A DNA stretch of 15,184 nt from Akkermansiaceae bacterium UBA985 (GCA_002292185.1 DBBL01000132.1:1-15184); one strand, 5' to 3'. Counted from the first letter of the stretch, positions 1-7,237 are shown. Notes: a model not told the origin generated them from the letters alone. Numbers and translations are program-made.

Positions 1-19
1 GAGGAAGCTACAGTAGTGC

Positions 20-949
20 TTATGCAGAAGCTACATTCTTGAGCATATCCTTGAGCGCACGTGAGGAGGCTTGAAGTGCTTGCATCTCTTTTGGCCAGAG
101 ATCGATCTCAATGTGCTTTTCAGCACCACCACGGCCAACGATGGTTGGAACGCTCAAGCAGACGTCCTTAAGGCCGTAGCAGCCATTCTGGAGGCTTGAA
201 ACGGGTAGGAGTTGCTTCTTGTCGAGCACGATGGAATGAACGGTCTCAGCGATCGTGGCACCTACGGCCCAACCGGCTCCACCCTTGCGGGAGATGACCT
301 CAGAGCCACTTGTTTTGGTGCGCTCGAAGATCTGGCGCTGGTAGTTAGCGTCACAGCCTTTAACGCCCGTGAGAGGAAGACCTCCGACGGTGGCGGATGA
401 CCAGACAGGAAGCATGGTGTCACCATGCTCGCCGAGAATGAGGGCCTTGACTTGGGTGGGAGCAAGGTCGAGATCGTTTGCTATCAGTGAACGGAAGCGG
501 GCTGTGTCGAGCATGGTTCCGAGACCAATGACTTGCGCTGGAGGCAGACCAAGGAAGCTTACCGCTAGATGGGTAAGAATATCAACCGGGTTGGAAACGA
601 CAAAAACGATAGCGTCTTGTTTCATTCCCGCAGTTTTGATGCTGTTGAGGATTTGAGAAAAGAGGCCGACGTTACGGTTGATAAGATCGAGGCGGCTTTC
701 ATCAGGCTTGCGGCGAAGACCGGCGGTGATGATGAAGATGTCAGAGTCAGCAGCGCGATCGTAGTCACCTGAATAGATGCGTTGGTCGTGCAAGCTTGAT
801 GCGCCGTGAAGGAGGTCGAGTGCTTCGCCGTCAGCGAGGTCTTTATTAGCATCGAGGATTTGAATCTCTGATACGACGCCTGCACACTGAAGACAGATGG
901 CTGCGTTGGAGCCTACGCGGCCGCCGCCGCCGATGATAGTTGCTTTCAT
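20..949 (-). CDS. Lactate/malate dehydrogenase family protein (BMC-associated)
   Basis: This is an NAD-dependent 2-hydroxyacid dehydrogenase of the LDH/MDH family, 309 aa, a normal full length. The Rossmann fold starts at once with a glycine motif (G8-x-G10-x-x-G13), and D32 at the end of beta-2 indicates NAD preference. The catalytic pair is present as D147/R150 (DTARF) and H174 (GEHGD). The mobile specificity loop reads AGLRRKPDESR (75-85). R85 is the substrate-binding arginine. R79 falls where lactate dehydrogenases carry Gln and malate dehydrogenases carry Arg, so the body is LDH-like but the loop is MDH-like. It is the last gene of the minus-strand BMC block and similar genes are known in PVM-type loci. 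The likely role is recycling the NADH made by the aldehyde dehydrogenase; the true substrate (oxaloacetate, pyruvate or lactaldehyde) is open. I see no clear encapsulation peptide and no Shine-Dalgarno before the ATG. Confidence 0.9.
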   Translation of the reverse strand: MKATIIGGGGRVGSNAAICLQCAGVVSEIQILDANKDLADGEALDLLHGASSLHDQRIYSGDYDRAADSDIFIITAGLRRKPDESRLDLINRNVGLFSQILNSIKTAGMKQDAIVFVVSNPVDILTHLAVSFLGLPPAQVIGLGTMLDTARFRSLIANDLDLAPTQVKALILGEHGDTMLPVWSSATVGGLPLTGVKGCDANYQRQIFERTKTSGSEVISRKGGAGWAVGATIAETVHSIVLDKKQLLPVSSLQNGCYGLKDVCLSVPTIVGRGGAEKHIEIDLWPKEMQALQASSRALKDMLKNVASA

Positions 950-1001
950 GATGTTTTGATTATCGGTTGGTTATTATGGTAATTAGATTGTTCTAGGTAG
1001 A

Positions 1002-1997
1002 CTACTTGGAGTTACAGACAACTCCGGGTCTAAATTGATCGTTGTTACAAAGCTGGTTATCAGGAAGGTGCTCACGGTGATCTTCCATGCCTAATGATTT
1101 GCGAATCTCGATGAGATCACGTTCTTGTCCATCCGTCATGGTGAGCATTTTCCCGTTGTTAAGTTGGGTTGCTACCCAAACCGTGCGACAGAGGGCCTCG
1201 GTGTTTTCCATGCGCCAGTAGGCTTCCTCTATATGGTCTCCCCAGGTGATCACCCCGTGGTTGAGCATGAGTACGGACATGTGTTTAACGCCGGTCTCAC
1301 CGACGATATCAGCAACATCGGGGGTTCCGGGGGTGCGGTAAGGAGCCATGCCAATTTCACCAAGGAAGACATCTGCCTCAGGAATCATGCAAAGCGGTGG
1401 GCGGACCCCAGCTACAGCAAAAGCGGTAGCGTGCGGAGGGTGAGAGTGACAGACCGCCTTGCACTTTGGCTGGCGTTTCATGATGGCAAGGTGCGTCATG
1501 CACTCGCTGGTGCGTGGGCGCCTGCCTGCGACTTGTTTGCCATTGAGATCCACAAGGCACATGTCCTCGGGTTTCATGAATCCTTTGCAAATGAGAGTAG
1601 GGGTGCAGAGCACTAGGTTGTCTCCAACGCGGATGGTCATGTTGCCGCCATTACCATCGGTGTAATTGCGTTGCCACATGCGTTTGCCGAGATCGCAAAT
1701 ACGCTCTTTGAGAGTGTGCACTTCTGGGGAGTGAAAAAAGTCGAGGATTTCTCCTGGTGTCTTAGGATCGCTTCCTGGCTTCCATTTAAACTCGTAATCG
1801 GGTAGAGTAGGTGGCTCCAAATCTAGAGCGCGTTCAGCTGCTATTTTGCTGTTACCTGAACCAAAGCCAGGGCTTTCCAGCTCTTTGAGGTAGTCTTTGG
1901 CTGAGGGTGTTAAGACGGCATCTGCGGGAAGAGAATCAAGGCTCTTTCCGGAGAGGACAATATCTTCAATTTGCTTGGCTGTGTAGACTGACTTCAT
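1002..1997 (-). CDS. Class II aldolase (fuculose-phosphate aldolase family), BMC paralog without C-terminal helix
   Basis: A 331-aa class II aldolase/adducin-family enzyme, expected to cleave L-fuculose-1-phosphate or L-rhamnulose-1-phosphate to DHAP and L-lactaldehyde. The catalytic domain runs from about residue 90 to 300. It has the phosphate-binding motif DGNGGNMT (114-121), a TSE motif with the candidate catalytic acid E165, and zinc ligands H184, H186 (HSHPPH) and H247 (NHG). About 90 residues precede it. Residues 1-40 form a module (YTAKQIED... LPADAVLTPSAKD) shared with the neighbouring aldolase and, from memory, resembling the N-termini of EutT and EutQ. The tail carries a C-x10-C pair (C317, C328) that the paralog also has. 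Unlike the paralog, the protein ends there and lacks a C-terminal amphipathic helix. It lies 41 bp downstream of the paralog and 52 bp upstream of the dehydrogenase gene. Which aldolase does the main reaction cannot be told from sequence. Confidence 0.92.
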   Translation of the reverse strand: MKSVYTAKQIEDIVLSGKSLDSLPADAVLTPSAKDYLKELESPGFGSGNSKIAAERALDLEPPTLPDYEFKWKPGSDPKTPGEILDFFHSPEVHTLKERICDLGKRMWQRNYTDGNGGNMTIRVGDNLVLCTPTLICKGFMKPEDMCLVDLNGKQVAGRRPRTSECMTHLAIMKRQPKCKAVCHSHPPHATAFAVAGVRPPLCMIPEADVFLGEIGMAPYRTPGTPDVADIVGETGVKHMSVLMLNHGVITWGDHIEEAYWRMENTEALCRTVWVATQLNNGKMLTMTDGQERDLIEIRKSLGMEDHREHLPDNQLCNNDQFRPGVVCNSK

Positions 1998-2038
1998 GAT
2001 TGTTTTAATAGGTGCGCAAAGATTGAGGCAGCAGGGTA

Positions 2039-3160
2039 TTAACCCATTTTTGCTACGATTTCATCAGTGAGCTTTTTGACAAGGTCTTCAGCTTGTGGGT
2101 CGAGGCTGGAGCCAATGTCCTTGGTGGCAGGAGCTACCTCACAGTAGGTGCCAGGTTGGAAGTTGTCGTTTTGACAAAGTTCGCACTCTTTAAGTCCTTC
2201 GCGCGGGTCCTCCATGCCGATCGATTTGCGAATTTCGAAGATTTCCTGCATTTTCTCGCCGGAGATGGTTGGAAGCTTACCGCCGTTGAGTTGGCTAGCG
2301 ACCCAGATGGTCTGACAGGCGGTTTCCATGTTTTCCATTTTCCAGTAAGCATCTTCAACGTCACTTCCCCAAGCCATCACTCCGTGGTTGGCGAGCAGAA
2401 TCGCAGGGTTGTCTTTGCCAATTTTGGCGACGGCTTCACAGATCTCAGGACTTCCTGGGGTGTGGTATTCAACCAGGCGTATAGCTCCGGTGAAGACTTC
2501 TACCTCTGAACAGAGGCATGTTGGTGGCTCGACTCGAGCGACTGCGAATGCGGTCGAATAAGGAGGGTGGCCGTGAATAACAGACTTACACTTGGGCTGA
2601 ACCTTCATGATGGCCAGGTGAGTGTTGGCCTCAGAGGTGCGTTTGCGCCAGCCGGCTTTCTGGTTGCCCTCCAAATCGATGAGAGCGATTTCGTCGGCTT
2701 GAACTTCACCTTTAGAACGAAGAGTTGGGGTGCAAAGAACGAGGTTGTCTCCGACACGCACGGTGATGTTGCCACCGTTACCGTCGACCATATTGCGTTG
2801 CCACATTTTGCGTGCCACGCGGATCATCTCGTCCTTGAGCTTCATGATCTCGGGAGAGTGGAAGAAGCGTTGGATTTCCTCTGGGTTGCTAGCATCTCCA
2901 CCTGCTGGCCAGTGGTATTCCATGCTTGGCACGATCGGCTCAGGAGGAACAGTGGCAACCCCTGGAGGCAATGGAGGGAAACGATCTGAACTCTGAGCAC
3001 TGCTAGCGCGGTTTGTGCTAGCTGTGGCAGAACCACCGCTTTGCTCTTTGATGGCATCCTTAGCTGATGGTGTCAGAATTGATCCCGCAGGAATGCTGTC
3101 TAAAGATGTGCCCTGTGAGATCAGGTCCTTGATGTCTTTTGCGGTGTAAACTTTCTTCAT
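2039..3160 (-). CDS. Class II aldolase (fuculose-phosphate aldolase family) with C-terminal encapsulation-type helix
   Basis: A 373-aa class II aldolase, paralogous to the adjacent 331-aa one. It should produce lactaldehyde plus DHAP from a 6-deoxyketose-1-phosphate. Residues 1-40 are the shared N-terminal module (YTAKDIKDL, then IPAGSILTPSAKD). Residues 41-80 are a Ser/Ala/Pro-rich linker. The catalytic domain spans about 95-315: DGNGGNIT (126-133), TSE with E177, zinc ligands H196 and H198 (HGHPPY), and H259 (NHG). The Cys motif near 326-340 is followed by a linker and a terminal amphipathic helix (AEDLVKKLTDEIVAKMG, 357-373). That is the expected form of a BMC encapsulation peptide, so the enzyme is probably luminal. 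PVM-type loci are known to encode such an aldolase as the lactaldehyde-producing signature enzyme. The start lies 14 bp after the stop of the upstream BMC-V gene, which points to co-transcription. Confidence 0.93.
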   Translation of the reverse strand: MKKVYTAKDIKDLISQGTSLDSIPAGSILTPSAKDAIKEQSGGSATASTNRASSAQSSDRFPPLPPGVATVPPEPIVPSMEYHWPAGGDASNPEEIQRFFHSPEIMKLKDEMIRVARKMWQRNMVDGNGGNITVRVGDNLVLCTPTLRSKGEVQADEIALIDLEGNQKAGWRKRTSEANTHLAIMKVQPKCKSVIHGHPPYSTAFAVARVEPPTCLCSEVEVFTGAIRLVEYHTPGSPEICEAVAKIGKDNPAILLANHGVMAWGSDVEDAYWKMENMETACQTIWVASQLNGGKLPTISGEKMQEIFEIRKSIGMEDPREGLKECELCQNDNFQPGTYCEVAPATKDIGSSLDPQAEDLVKKLTDEIVAKMG

Positions 3161-3174
3161 GTTATAAAATGTGG

Positions 3175-3480
3175 TTAGTTGGCAGGTGCTATGTATTTAA
3201 GCGTGTCAAAAATGGCGAGGCTGATGGCGTCAATCGGTGTTGGTCCATCAAAGGGGGCGGTGGCTTCTGCTCCTTCGACAAAGCCAATGATGTCTCCTTC
3301 TCCCGCGCCGATATTATCATATATGATCAGCGATGCTTGTTTGGTGAGGCTTGGAGGTTGACTAATACAGGTGTTGATTTGCTCAGTATCGACAGGATTG
3401 ACTACCAGCCAGCGTCCGCCGTGGAAGGCTTCTTCCTGGATGCTCATGGTAACTTTTCCGATGACTTGGCCGATACGCAT
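3175..3480 (-). CDS. BMC-V (EutN/CcmL family) pentameric shell vertex protein 1
   Basis: A 101-aa EutN/CcmL-family protein, normal length. Proteins of this family form pentamers that cap the vertices of the microcompartment shell. It opens with the family pattern (MRIGQVIGKVTMS, then GGRWLVVNPVD) and has the characteristic IGAGEGD motif (57-63), followed by a segment ending in PIDAISLAIFDTL. It is one of three BMC-V proteins in the locus. It sits between a second BMC-V gene (5 bp gap) and the C-terminal-helix aldolase gene (14 bp gap), in an obvious operon. The three BMC-V proteins differ enough to suggest non-equivalent vertices or regulated use. Confidence 0.93.
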   Translation of the reverse strand: MRIGQVIGKVTMSIQEEAFHGGRWLVVNPVDTEQINTCISQPPSLTKQASLIIYDNIGAGEGDIIGFVEGAEATAPFDGPTPIDAISLAIFDTLKYIAPAN

Positions 3481-3485
3481 ATGAT

Positions 3486-3740
3486 TTAGTCGATGATTCC
3501 CTGAATGAACATACGGATGGGAGAGTGTTGGTCGTGAACGATGTCACGTGCTCCTATACCATCTGTGCTGACAAAAACCTTTTGGTGCATACCTGCTCCG
3601 AAGAGGTCGATGGCGATAAAGGGTGTCCCTGACGGCTGTTGCTCTGCATCGAGTTGTTGGCATAGCAGCATTTTGAAGCCATCAAGCGAATTATGTTTCG
3701 CCGTGGCTACTGCGTTTCCAACAACTTGGCAGTGGAGCAT
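3486..3740 (-). CDS. BMC-V (EutN/CcmL family) shell vertex protein 2, short form
   Basis: An 84-aa EutN/CcmL-family protein. The beta-barrel start (MLHCQVVGNAVATAKHNSLDG, KMLLCQQLD) and the core IAIDLFGAG are clear. After GAG the usual EGD/GEW is replaced by MHQK (51-54), and the protein continues as VFVSTDGIGARDI to a short end, IQGIID. It is about 15-18 residues shorter than the two other BMC-V proteins here and lacks their extended C-terminal tail. It may still form a pentamer. Its start is 23 bp after the stop of the aldehyde dehydrogenase gene and its stop is 5 bp before the next BMC-V gene, so co-transcription is likely. Confidence 0.88.
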   Translation of the reverse strand: MLHCQVVGNAVATAKHNSLDGFKMLLCQQLDAEQQPSGTPFIAIDLFGAGMHQKVFVSTDGIGARDIVHDQHSPIRMFIQGIID

Positions 3741-3763
3741 TCTTTTGAGTCGATTTAAAAGGT

Positions 3764-5263
3764 TTAGATGATGCGAAGGTTTTCAACCATGACGCAACGG
3801 CGGATACGGGTGAAGGTTTTGGGTGTGGTGATACCTTCGCCTGTTGTAGTGGCGATGGAGTAACTGAGGTATCCTTCACCGCCCAGACCAAGACCGGCGA
3901 CGGAAGATCCGTTTTTGACGAAAATGGTGGTGTCCATTTCCTTGGCCATGTGAGTCATATGGTCAACGTTGGTTGAGTGGATCACTGCAGAGTGGCGGTA
4001 TCCGTGCTCGGCATCCTTGGCGAGTTTAACGGCTGTCTTGAAATCTGATACGCGCACGATGGGTAACATGGGCATCATTTGCTCTTTCTGCACGAAAGGG
4101 TGCTCAGCATCGGTTTCACCAAAGACGAGGTCGGTCTTGGCGGGCGAGCTAATGCCTGCATGACGAGCGAGGACGGCGGCATCAACGCCAATGAGGTCAC
4201 GATTGAGAGCTGCCTGAGCGCAGCCGCCAGCACCTGTAGAGATGTCAAAGGCGACCTTAGTTAGGCTGTCTACTTGGTTGGCATTGAGGCGAGTAGCGCC
4301 AGCTCTTTCCATGGCTTGCATGAATGGCTCGAAGACTGAATCGACAACGAAGACGGACTTTTCTCCAATGCAAAGGAGGTTGTTGTCAAAGGCGGCGCCA
4401 GCGATAATGTTCATAGCGGCTTTATCGAGATTGGCTGAGTCATCAACAACGACAACTGGGTTGCCTGGCCCAGCACATACGGAACGCTTGCCGGACTTCA
4501 TGGCAGCGTCAACGACGGCAGGTCCACCGGTAATGGCCATGAGGGCGATGTGCTCATTTTTGCAAATCTTCTCGAAGGTTTCGATAGTGGGCTCTTCGAT
4601 CGTGCAGATGAGGTTGTCGATACCTAATTCCCTTTCAATGGCCTGGTTGTAGGCGCGAGTGGCCATGACAGCACTTTTGGCGCCTCCGGGATGGGGGTTG
4701 AAAACAACCGCATTTCCGGCAGCAACCATACTGATGACGTTACCTGTGAGTGTGGGTACCGAGTGAGTTACTGGGAGAATCGCACCAATAACGCCAAAGG
4801 GTGCAAATTCCTCAAGCGTGATTCCGTTATCACCACTCATCGCGTTAGGAGTTAGCCATTCGACACCTGGGACATGTCCCACGATTTGGAGTTTTTCAAT
4901 CTTGTGATCCAGACGCCCAATCTTGGTTTCGTCGAGTTCGAATTTTCCCCATGGCTCAGCGTTTGCCATGCAGGTTTCCTTGACGATTTCGATCACACGT
5001 CTACGACCTTCAAGACCCAATTCCTTAAGCTGAAGGAATGCTTTGTGAGCAGCTTCAGAAGCTTGGCAGACATGAGCAAATACCCCATGCTTGCCGCCGA
5101 TTCCAGGAGCTTTACAGCACTCATCCGAGGATGGCGCAGCTACAGGCGTTGGTGCGGCAGGATTGTTGGCAGAAGTATTAGCTGCTGCTGCGGGTGGGTT
5201 ACCTAATTGTTGGATGACGTTCTCAACAACGTTGCGGAGGGTATCTTGGTCGATGGTATTCAC
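3764..5263 (-). CDS. CoA-acylating aldehyde dehydrogenase (PduP/EutE-like) with N-terminal encapsulation peptide
   Basis: A 499-aa aldehyde dehydrogenase of the PduP/EutE branch, which converts an aldehyde plus CoA and NAD+ to acyl-CoA plus NADH. In this pathway the substrate should be L-lactaldehyde, giving lactyl-CoA. The N-terminus has an amphipathic helix (DTLRNVVENVIQQLG, about 7-21) joined by an Ala/Pro/Asn-rich linker (22-46) to the enzyme. That is the usual layout of an encapsulation peptide, so the enzyme is expected in the BMC lumen. The catalytic domain has GGPAVV (246-251), AGPGNPV (264-270) and the catalytic cysteine C298 in NNLLCIGEK. The start is GTG: the in-frame codon two positions upstream is a stop and no ATG lies between. 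The gene lies 23 bp after a BMC-V gene and 23 bp before another, deep inside the operon. Confidence 0.95.
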   Translation of the reverse strand: MNTIDQDTLRNVVENVIQQLGNPPAAAANTSANNPAAPTPVAAPSSDECCKAPGIGGKHGVFAHVCQASEAAHKAFLQLKELGLEGRRRVIEIVKETCMANAEPWGKFELDETKIGRLDHKIEKLQIVGHVPGVEWLTPNAMSGDNGITLEEFAPFGVIGAILPVTHSVPTLTGNVISMVAAGNAVVFNPHPGGAKSAVMATRAYNQAIERELGIDNLICTIEEPTIETFEKICKNEHIALMAITGGPAVVDAAMKSGKRSVCAGPGNPVVVVDDSANLDKAAMNIIAGAAFDNNLLCIGEKSVFVVDSVFEPFMQAMERAGATRLNANQVDSLTKVAFDISTGAGGCAQAALNRDLIGVDAAVLARHAGISSPAKTDLVFGETDAEHPFVQKEQMMPMLPIVRVSDFKTAVKLAKDAEHGYRHSAVIHSTNVDHMTHMAKEMDTTIFVKNGSSVAGLGLGGEGYLSYSIATTTGEGITTPKTFTRIRRCVMVENLRII

Positions 5264-5286
5264 TGATTAAACGATTGAAGTTGGAA

Positions 5287-5595
5287 TTAGTTACTCTTGT
5301 ATACTTTGTTGCCTAGGACATCGACGCTGTCGATAATCGCGACAATAGCCGCATCTATAGGCAGCATTTTGAGGCCGGCAGCCTGACGTGCAGAGCTGCC
5401 TTGGCAAAACATCACCAGATCTCCTTCACCTGCACCCACATTATCAACGGCTACGATGGTGTTTACACCGTTGCGGAATGCAGCGGGGTTGTTTTCATCA
5501 ACAAGCTGAGGGCGTAGCAAAAATAGCTTTTTGCCCCGCATACTGTCGTCTTTTTTAGTTGCGACGACGTGGCCGATAACTTCTGCGAGAAACAT
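5287..5595 (-). CDS. BMC-V (EutN/CcmL family) pentameric shell vertex protein 3
   Basis: A 102-aa EutN/CcmL-family protein when started at the ATG at 5595. The frame stays open upstream to 5676, but the family's conserved beginning (MFLAEVIGHVVATKKDDSM, GKKLFLLRPQL) starts exactly at this Met, and the extra 27 residues match nothing in the family. It carries the VGAGEGD motif (53-59) and the PIDAAIVAIIDSVDV strand near the end. It should form a shell vertex pentamer. Its 89-bp leader includes a 14-bp palindrome just after the upstream BMC-H stop. Its ATG context (CAATACCATG) matches those of two BMC-H genes. Confidence 0.92.
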   Translation of the reverse strand: MFLAEVIGHVVATKKDDSMRGKKLFLLRPQLVDENNPAAFRNGVNTIVAVDNVGAGEGDLVMFCQGSSARQAAGLKMLPIDAAIVAIIDSVDVLGNKVYKSN

Positions 5596-5665
5596 GGTAT
5601 TGGTCTGAGTGATGGATTTGAATGATATGTGACAAGTGTCTGCTAAGAGACCGATTAGTTGGCTG

Positions 5666-5679
5666 TTATTGGCCAATAA
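5666..5679. repeat. 14-bp perfect palindrome between BMC-H and BMC-V genes
   Basis: The sequence is TTATTGGCCAATAA, a perfect palindrome six bases beyond the stop codon of the upstream BMC-H gene. Flanking CTG and CAG could extend it if one base bulges. As RNA it would make only a short AU stem with a GGCC loop, so a protein-binding site or an mRNA processing point is as likely as a terminator. Its role is unknown. Confidence 0.4.
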
Positions 5680-5684
5680 TCAGT

Positions 5685-5975
5685 TTACTTTTTAGCAGCG
5701 CGCTTGGGCAATACATCAGAGGTGGCGGCGTCAGGACGTGCAATGACGTGAGCGCTGAGAACTTCGCCGATTTGTGATGCGGCTGCAGCACCTGCGTCGA
5801 TAGCAGCTTTGACAGCGGCGACGTCACCTTCGACGACGACGTTGCACATAGCGCTGCCGATTTGGCGCATGGGTCCAGCGAGTGTGACGTTTGCTGCTTT
5901 GAGCATAGCGTCAGTGCCGTTGACAAGGCCTGCGAGGCCGCGGGTTTCGAGTATTCCTATTGCTTGTTTAGCCAT
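5685..5975 (-). CDS. BMC-H hexameric shell protein 1
   Basis: A 96-aa single BMC-domain protein (PF00936 type) that should form hexagonal shell tiles with a central pore. The family features are all present: AIGILETRGLAGLVNGTDAMLKAA at the start, the pore loop RQIGSA (37-42), then VVVEGDVAAVKAAIDAG and HVIARPDA. The pore motif QIGSA differs from those of the other two BMC-H proteins here (KIGSG and QIGAG), suggesting different pore chemistry. The C-terminal tail after HVIARP is Lys/Ala-rich (KRAAKK). The gene follows the acyl kinase gene across an 86-bp gap, most of which is a G-free leader in the transcript. Confidence 0.96.
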   Translation of the reverse strand: MAKQAIGILETRGLAGLVNGTDAMLKAANVTLAGPMRQIGSAMCNVVVEGDVAAVKAAIDAGAAAASQIGEVLSAHVIARPDAATSDVLPKRAAKK

Positions 5976-6036
5976 GGTATTATTTGGTTTGGTTGTTAGT
6001 TTGGTTGGTTAGTTGGTAGAAATTGTTTTGGTAAGT
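5976..6036 (-). promoter_or_regulatory. G-free A/C-rich 5' leader of BMC-H 1
   Basis: The 61 bases directly before the BMC-H 1 start codon contain no G in the transcribed strand (no C on the plus strand). They are built of AAC/ACC units and include the element ACTAACC (6007-6013), 32-38 bases before the ATG, and a second CTAAC nearby. Such a leader cannot form G-C stems, and it has no Shine-Dalgarno sequence. It may act as an open, perhaps ribosomal-protein-S1-dependent, translation enhancer for an abundant shell protein. The role is inferred. Confidence 0.5.
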
Positions 6037-6061
6037 CGATCGTGATGGGGCCGGCAAGTGT

Positions 6062-7237
6062 TTAGCTGATTTTGCGGTGCACTTCTCGGGCGAGAACGAG
6101 TTCCTCGTTCGCGGGGATTACGATGATTTTTACTGGAGAGTTGTCAGAGCTGATGACGGCTTCACTTGCCATGCATGCAGCATTTTTTTCTTCGTCGATG
6201 GTAACGCCGAAGTTTTCAAGGCCGGCACAAATGGCGGTGCGCAACCACGGGTTGTTTTCACCAATGCCGGCGGTGAAGACGATGGTGTCGAGACCACCAA
6301 GTTCGAAGAGAAAGCTGGAAGCCCAGTGACGTGCTGAATCAACGAGCATGTCGAGCGCGAGTTGGGCGTCATCGTTGCCGCCTTCTGCAGCGTTGCAGAT
6401 ATCGCGAAGATCATTGCTGACTCCGGATACTCCTTGCAGGCCTGATTCTTTGGTCAGTTGGCGTTCGGCCTCCTCCATAGTGATGCCCAGTGCTTTGGTA
6501 GCGTAGGGCAGGGCACCTGAGTCGAGATCACCGACACGATTGTTTTGGGGGAGTCCGCTCTGTGGGGAGAATCCCATGCTGGTGCCGATGGCAATGCCAT
6601 TGCGGATACCTGTAACAGAGCTGCTACCACCGAGGTGGAAAGAGACCACACGTAGTGGATCTCCAGAAACCTCTTGGGGCCCGTCTACGTAGAGACCGCG
6701 TACGGATTCAGCGACATCTTCACGGCCCATCAGCTCAGCTGAGCGTTCGGCGACGAATTTGTGACTGGCTCCGTGGAAGCCATAGCGGCGAATGCCCGCA
6801 TCATGCCACTCCTTGGGAACGGCGTATCGGGAAGCTGCTTGGGGAACCCACTGGTAAAAGGCTGTCTCGAAGAGTGCGACGAGGCGCGCATCGGGGAGAA
6901 TTTGGCGGAATTGCCGGATGCCCTCAGCGTAAGGAGGGTTATGCGCTGGGGCTACCTCACGGAAGCCCTCAAGCGCAGCGATGACCGTATCATCAGCATC
7001 AACACAACCGCTCAGATCTTTGCCGAGCACGGTTTTAAAACCAACGGCATCAATGTCGTTGATTGAGTTTAGATTGCCTTGGTCGATAAGATCGGCCAGG
7101 GCTTGATTGATGACTTCTTCGTGATTGGTGACACGCTCAAAGCCGCCTGAAGCGATCACAGCACCATTCTTACCGTCCATCTTATAGAGGCGGTATTTGA
7201 ATGAGGTGGAACCGAGGTTGGCGATGAGGATGTGCAT
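6062..7237 (-). CDS. Acetate kinase family acyl kinase (AckA-like), divergent active site
   Basis: A 391-aa member of the acetate/propionate/butyrate kinase (ASKHA) family. It is expected to turn the acyl-phosphate made by PduL into carboxylate plus ATP, here probably lactyl- or propionyl-phosphate. Recognisable motifs are N7 in IANLGSTSFK, AHNPP with H99, GFHGASHK with H155, R234 in NNRVGDLD, FTAGIGEN (321-328) and NEEL (377-380). Compared with Methanosarcina thermophila AckA as I remember it, several active-site positions differ: R91 is K68 (GFKTVLG), D148 is E124 (LFETAF), and N211 is G204 (HLGGSSS). The substrate loop is also altered (GLPQNNR in place of GLxMGTR). The protein is full length and not degraded, so it probably has a changed substrate range or rate. 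It sits between BMC-H genes; no encapsulation peptide is visible, so it may act in the cytosol. Confidence 0.9.
   Translation of the reverse strand: MHILIANLGSTSFKYRLYKMDGKNGAVIASGGFERVTNHEEVINQALADLIDQGNLNSINDIDAVGFKTVLGKDLSGCVDADDTVIAALEGFREVAPAHNPPYAEGIRQFRQILPDARLVALFETAFYQWVPQAASRYAVPKEWHDAGIRRYGFHGASHKFVAERSAELMGREDVAESVRGLYVDGPQEVSGDPLRVVSFHLGGSSSVTGIRNGIAIGTSMGFSPQSGLPQNNRVGDLDSGALPYATKALGITMEEAERQLTKESGLQGVSGVSNDLRDICNAAEGGNDDAQLALDMLVDSARHWASSFLFELGGLDTIVFTAGIGENNPWLRTAICAGLENFGVTIDEEKNAACMASEAVISSDNSPVKIIVIPANEELVLAREVHRKIS

Noticed and set aside
20..76. C-terminal helix of the dehydrogenase as an encapsulation peptide
   Set aside because: LDH/MDH proteins normally end in such a helix, and there is no linker separating it from the domain.
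5596..5676. 27-residue N-terminal extension of the BMC-V 3 frame
   Set aside because: The conserved family start is exactly at the internal ATG (5595), and the upstream residues match nothing in EutN/CcmL proteins.
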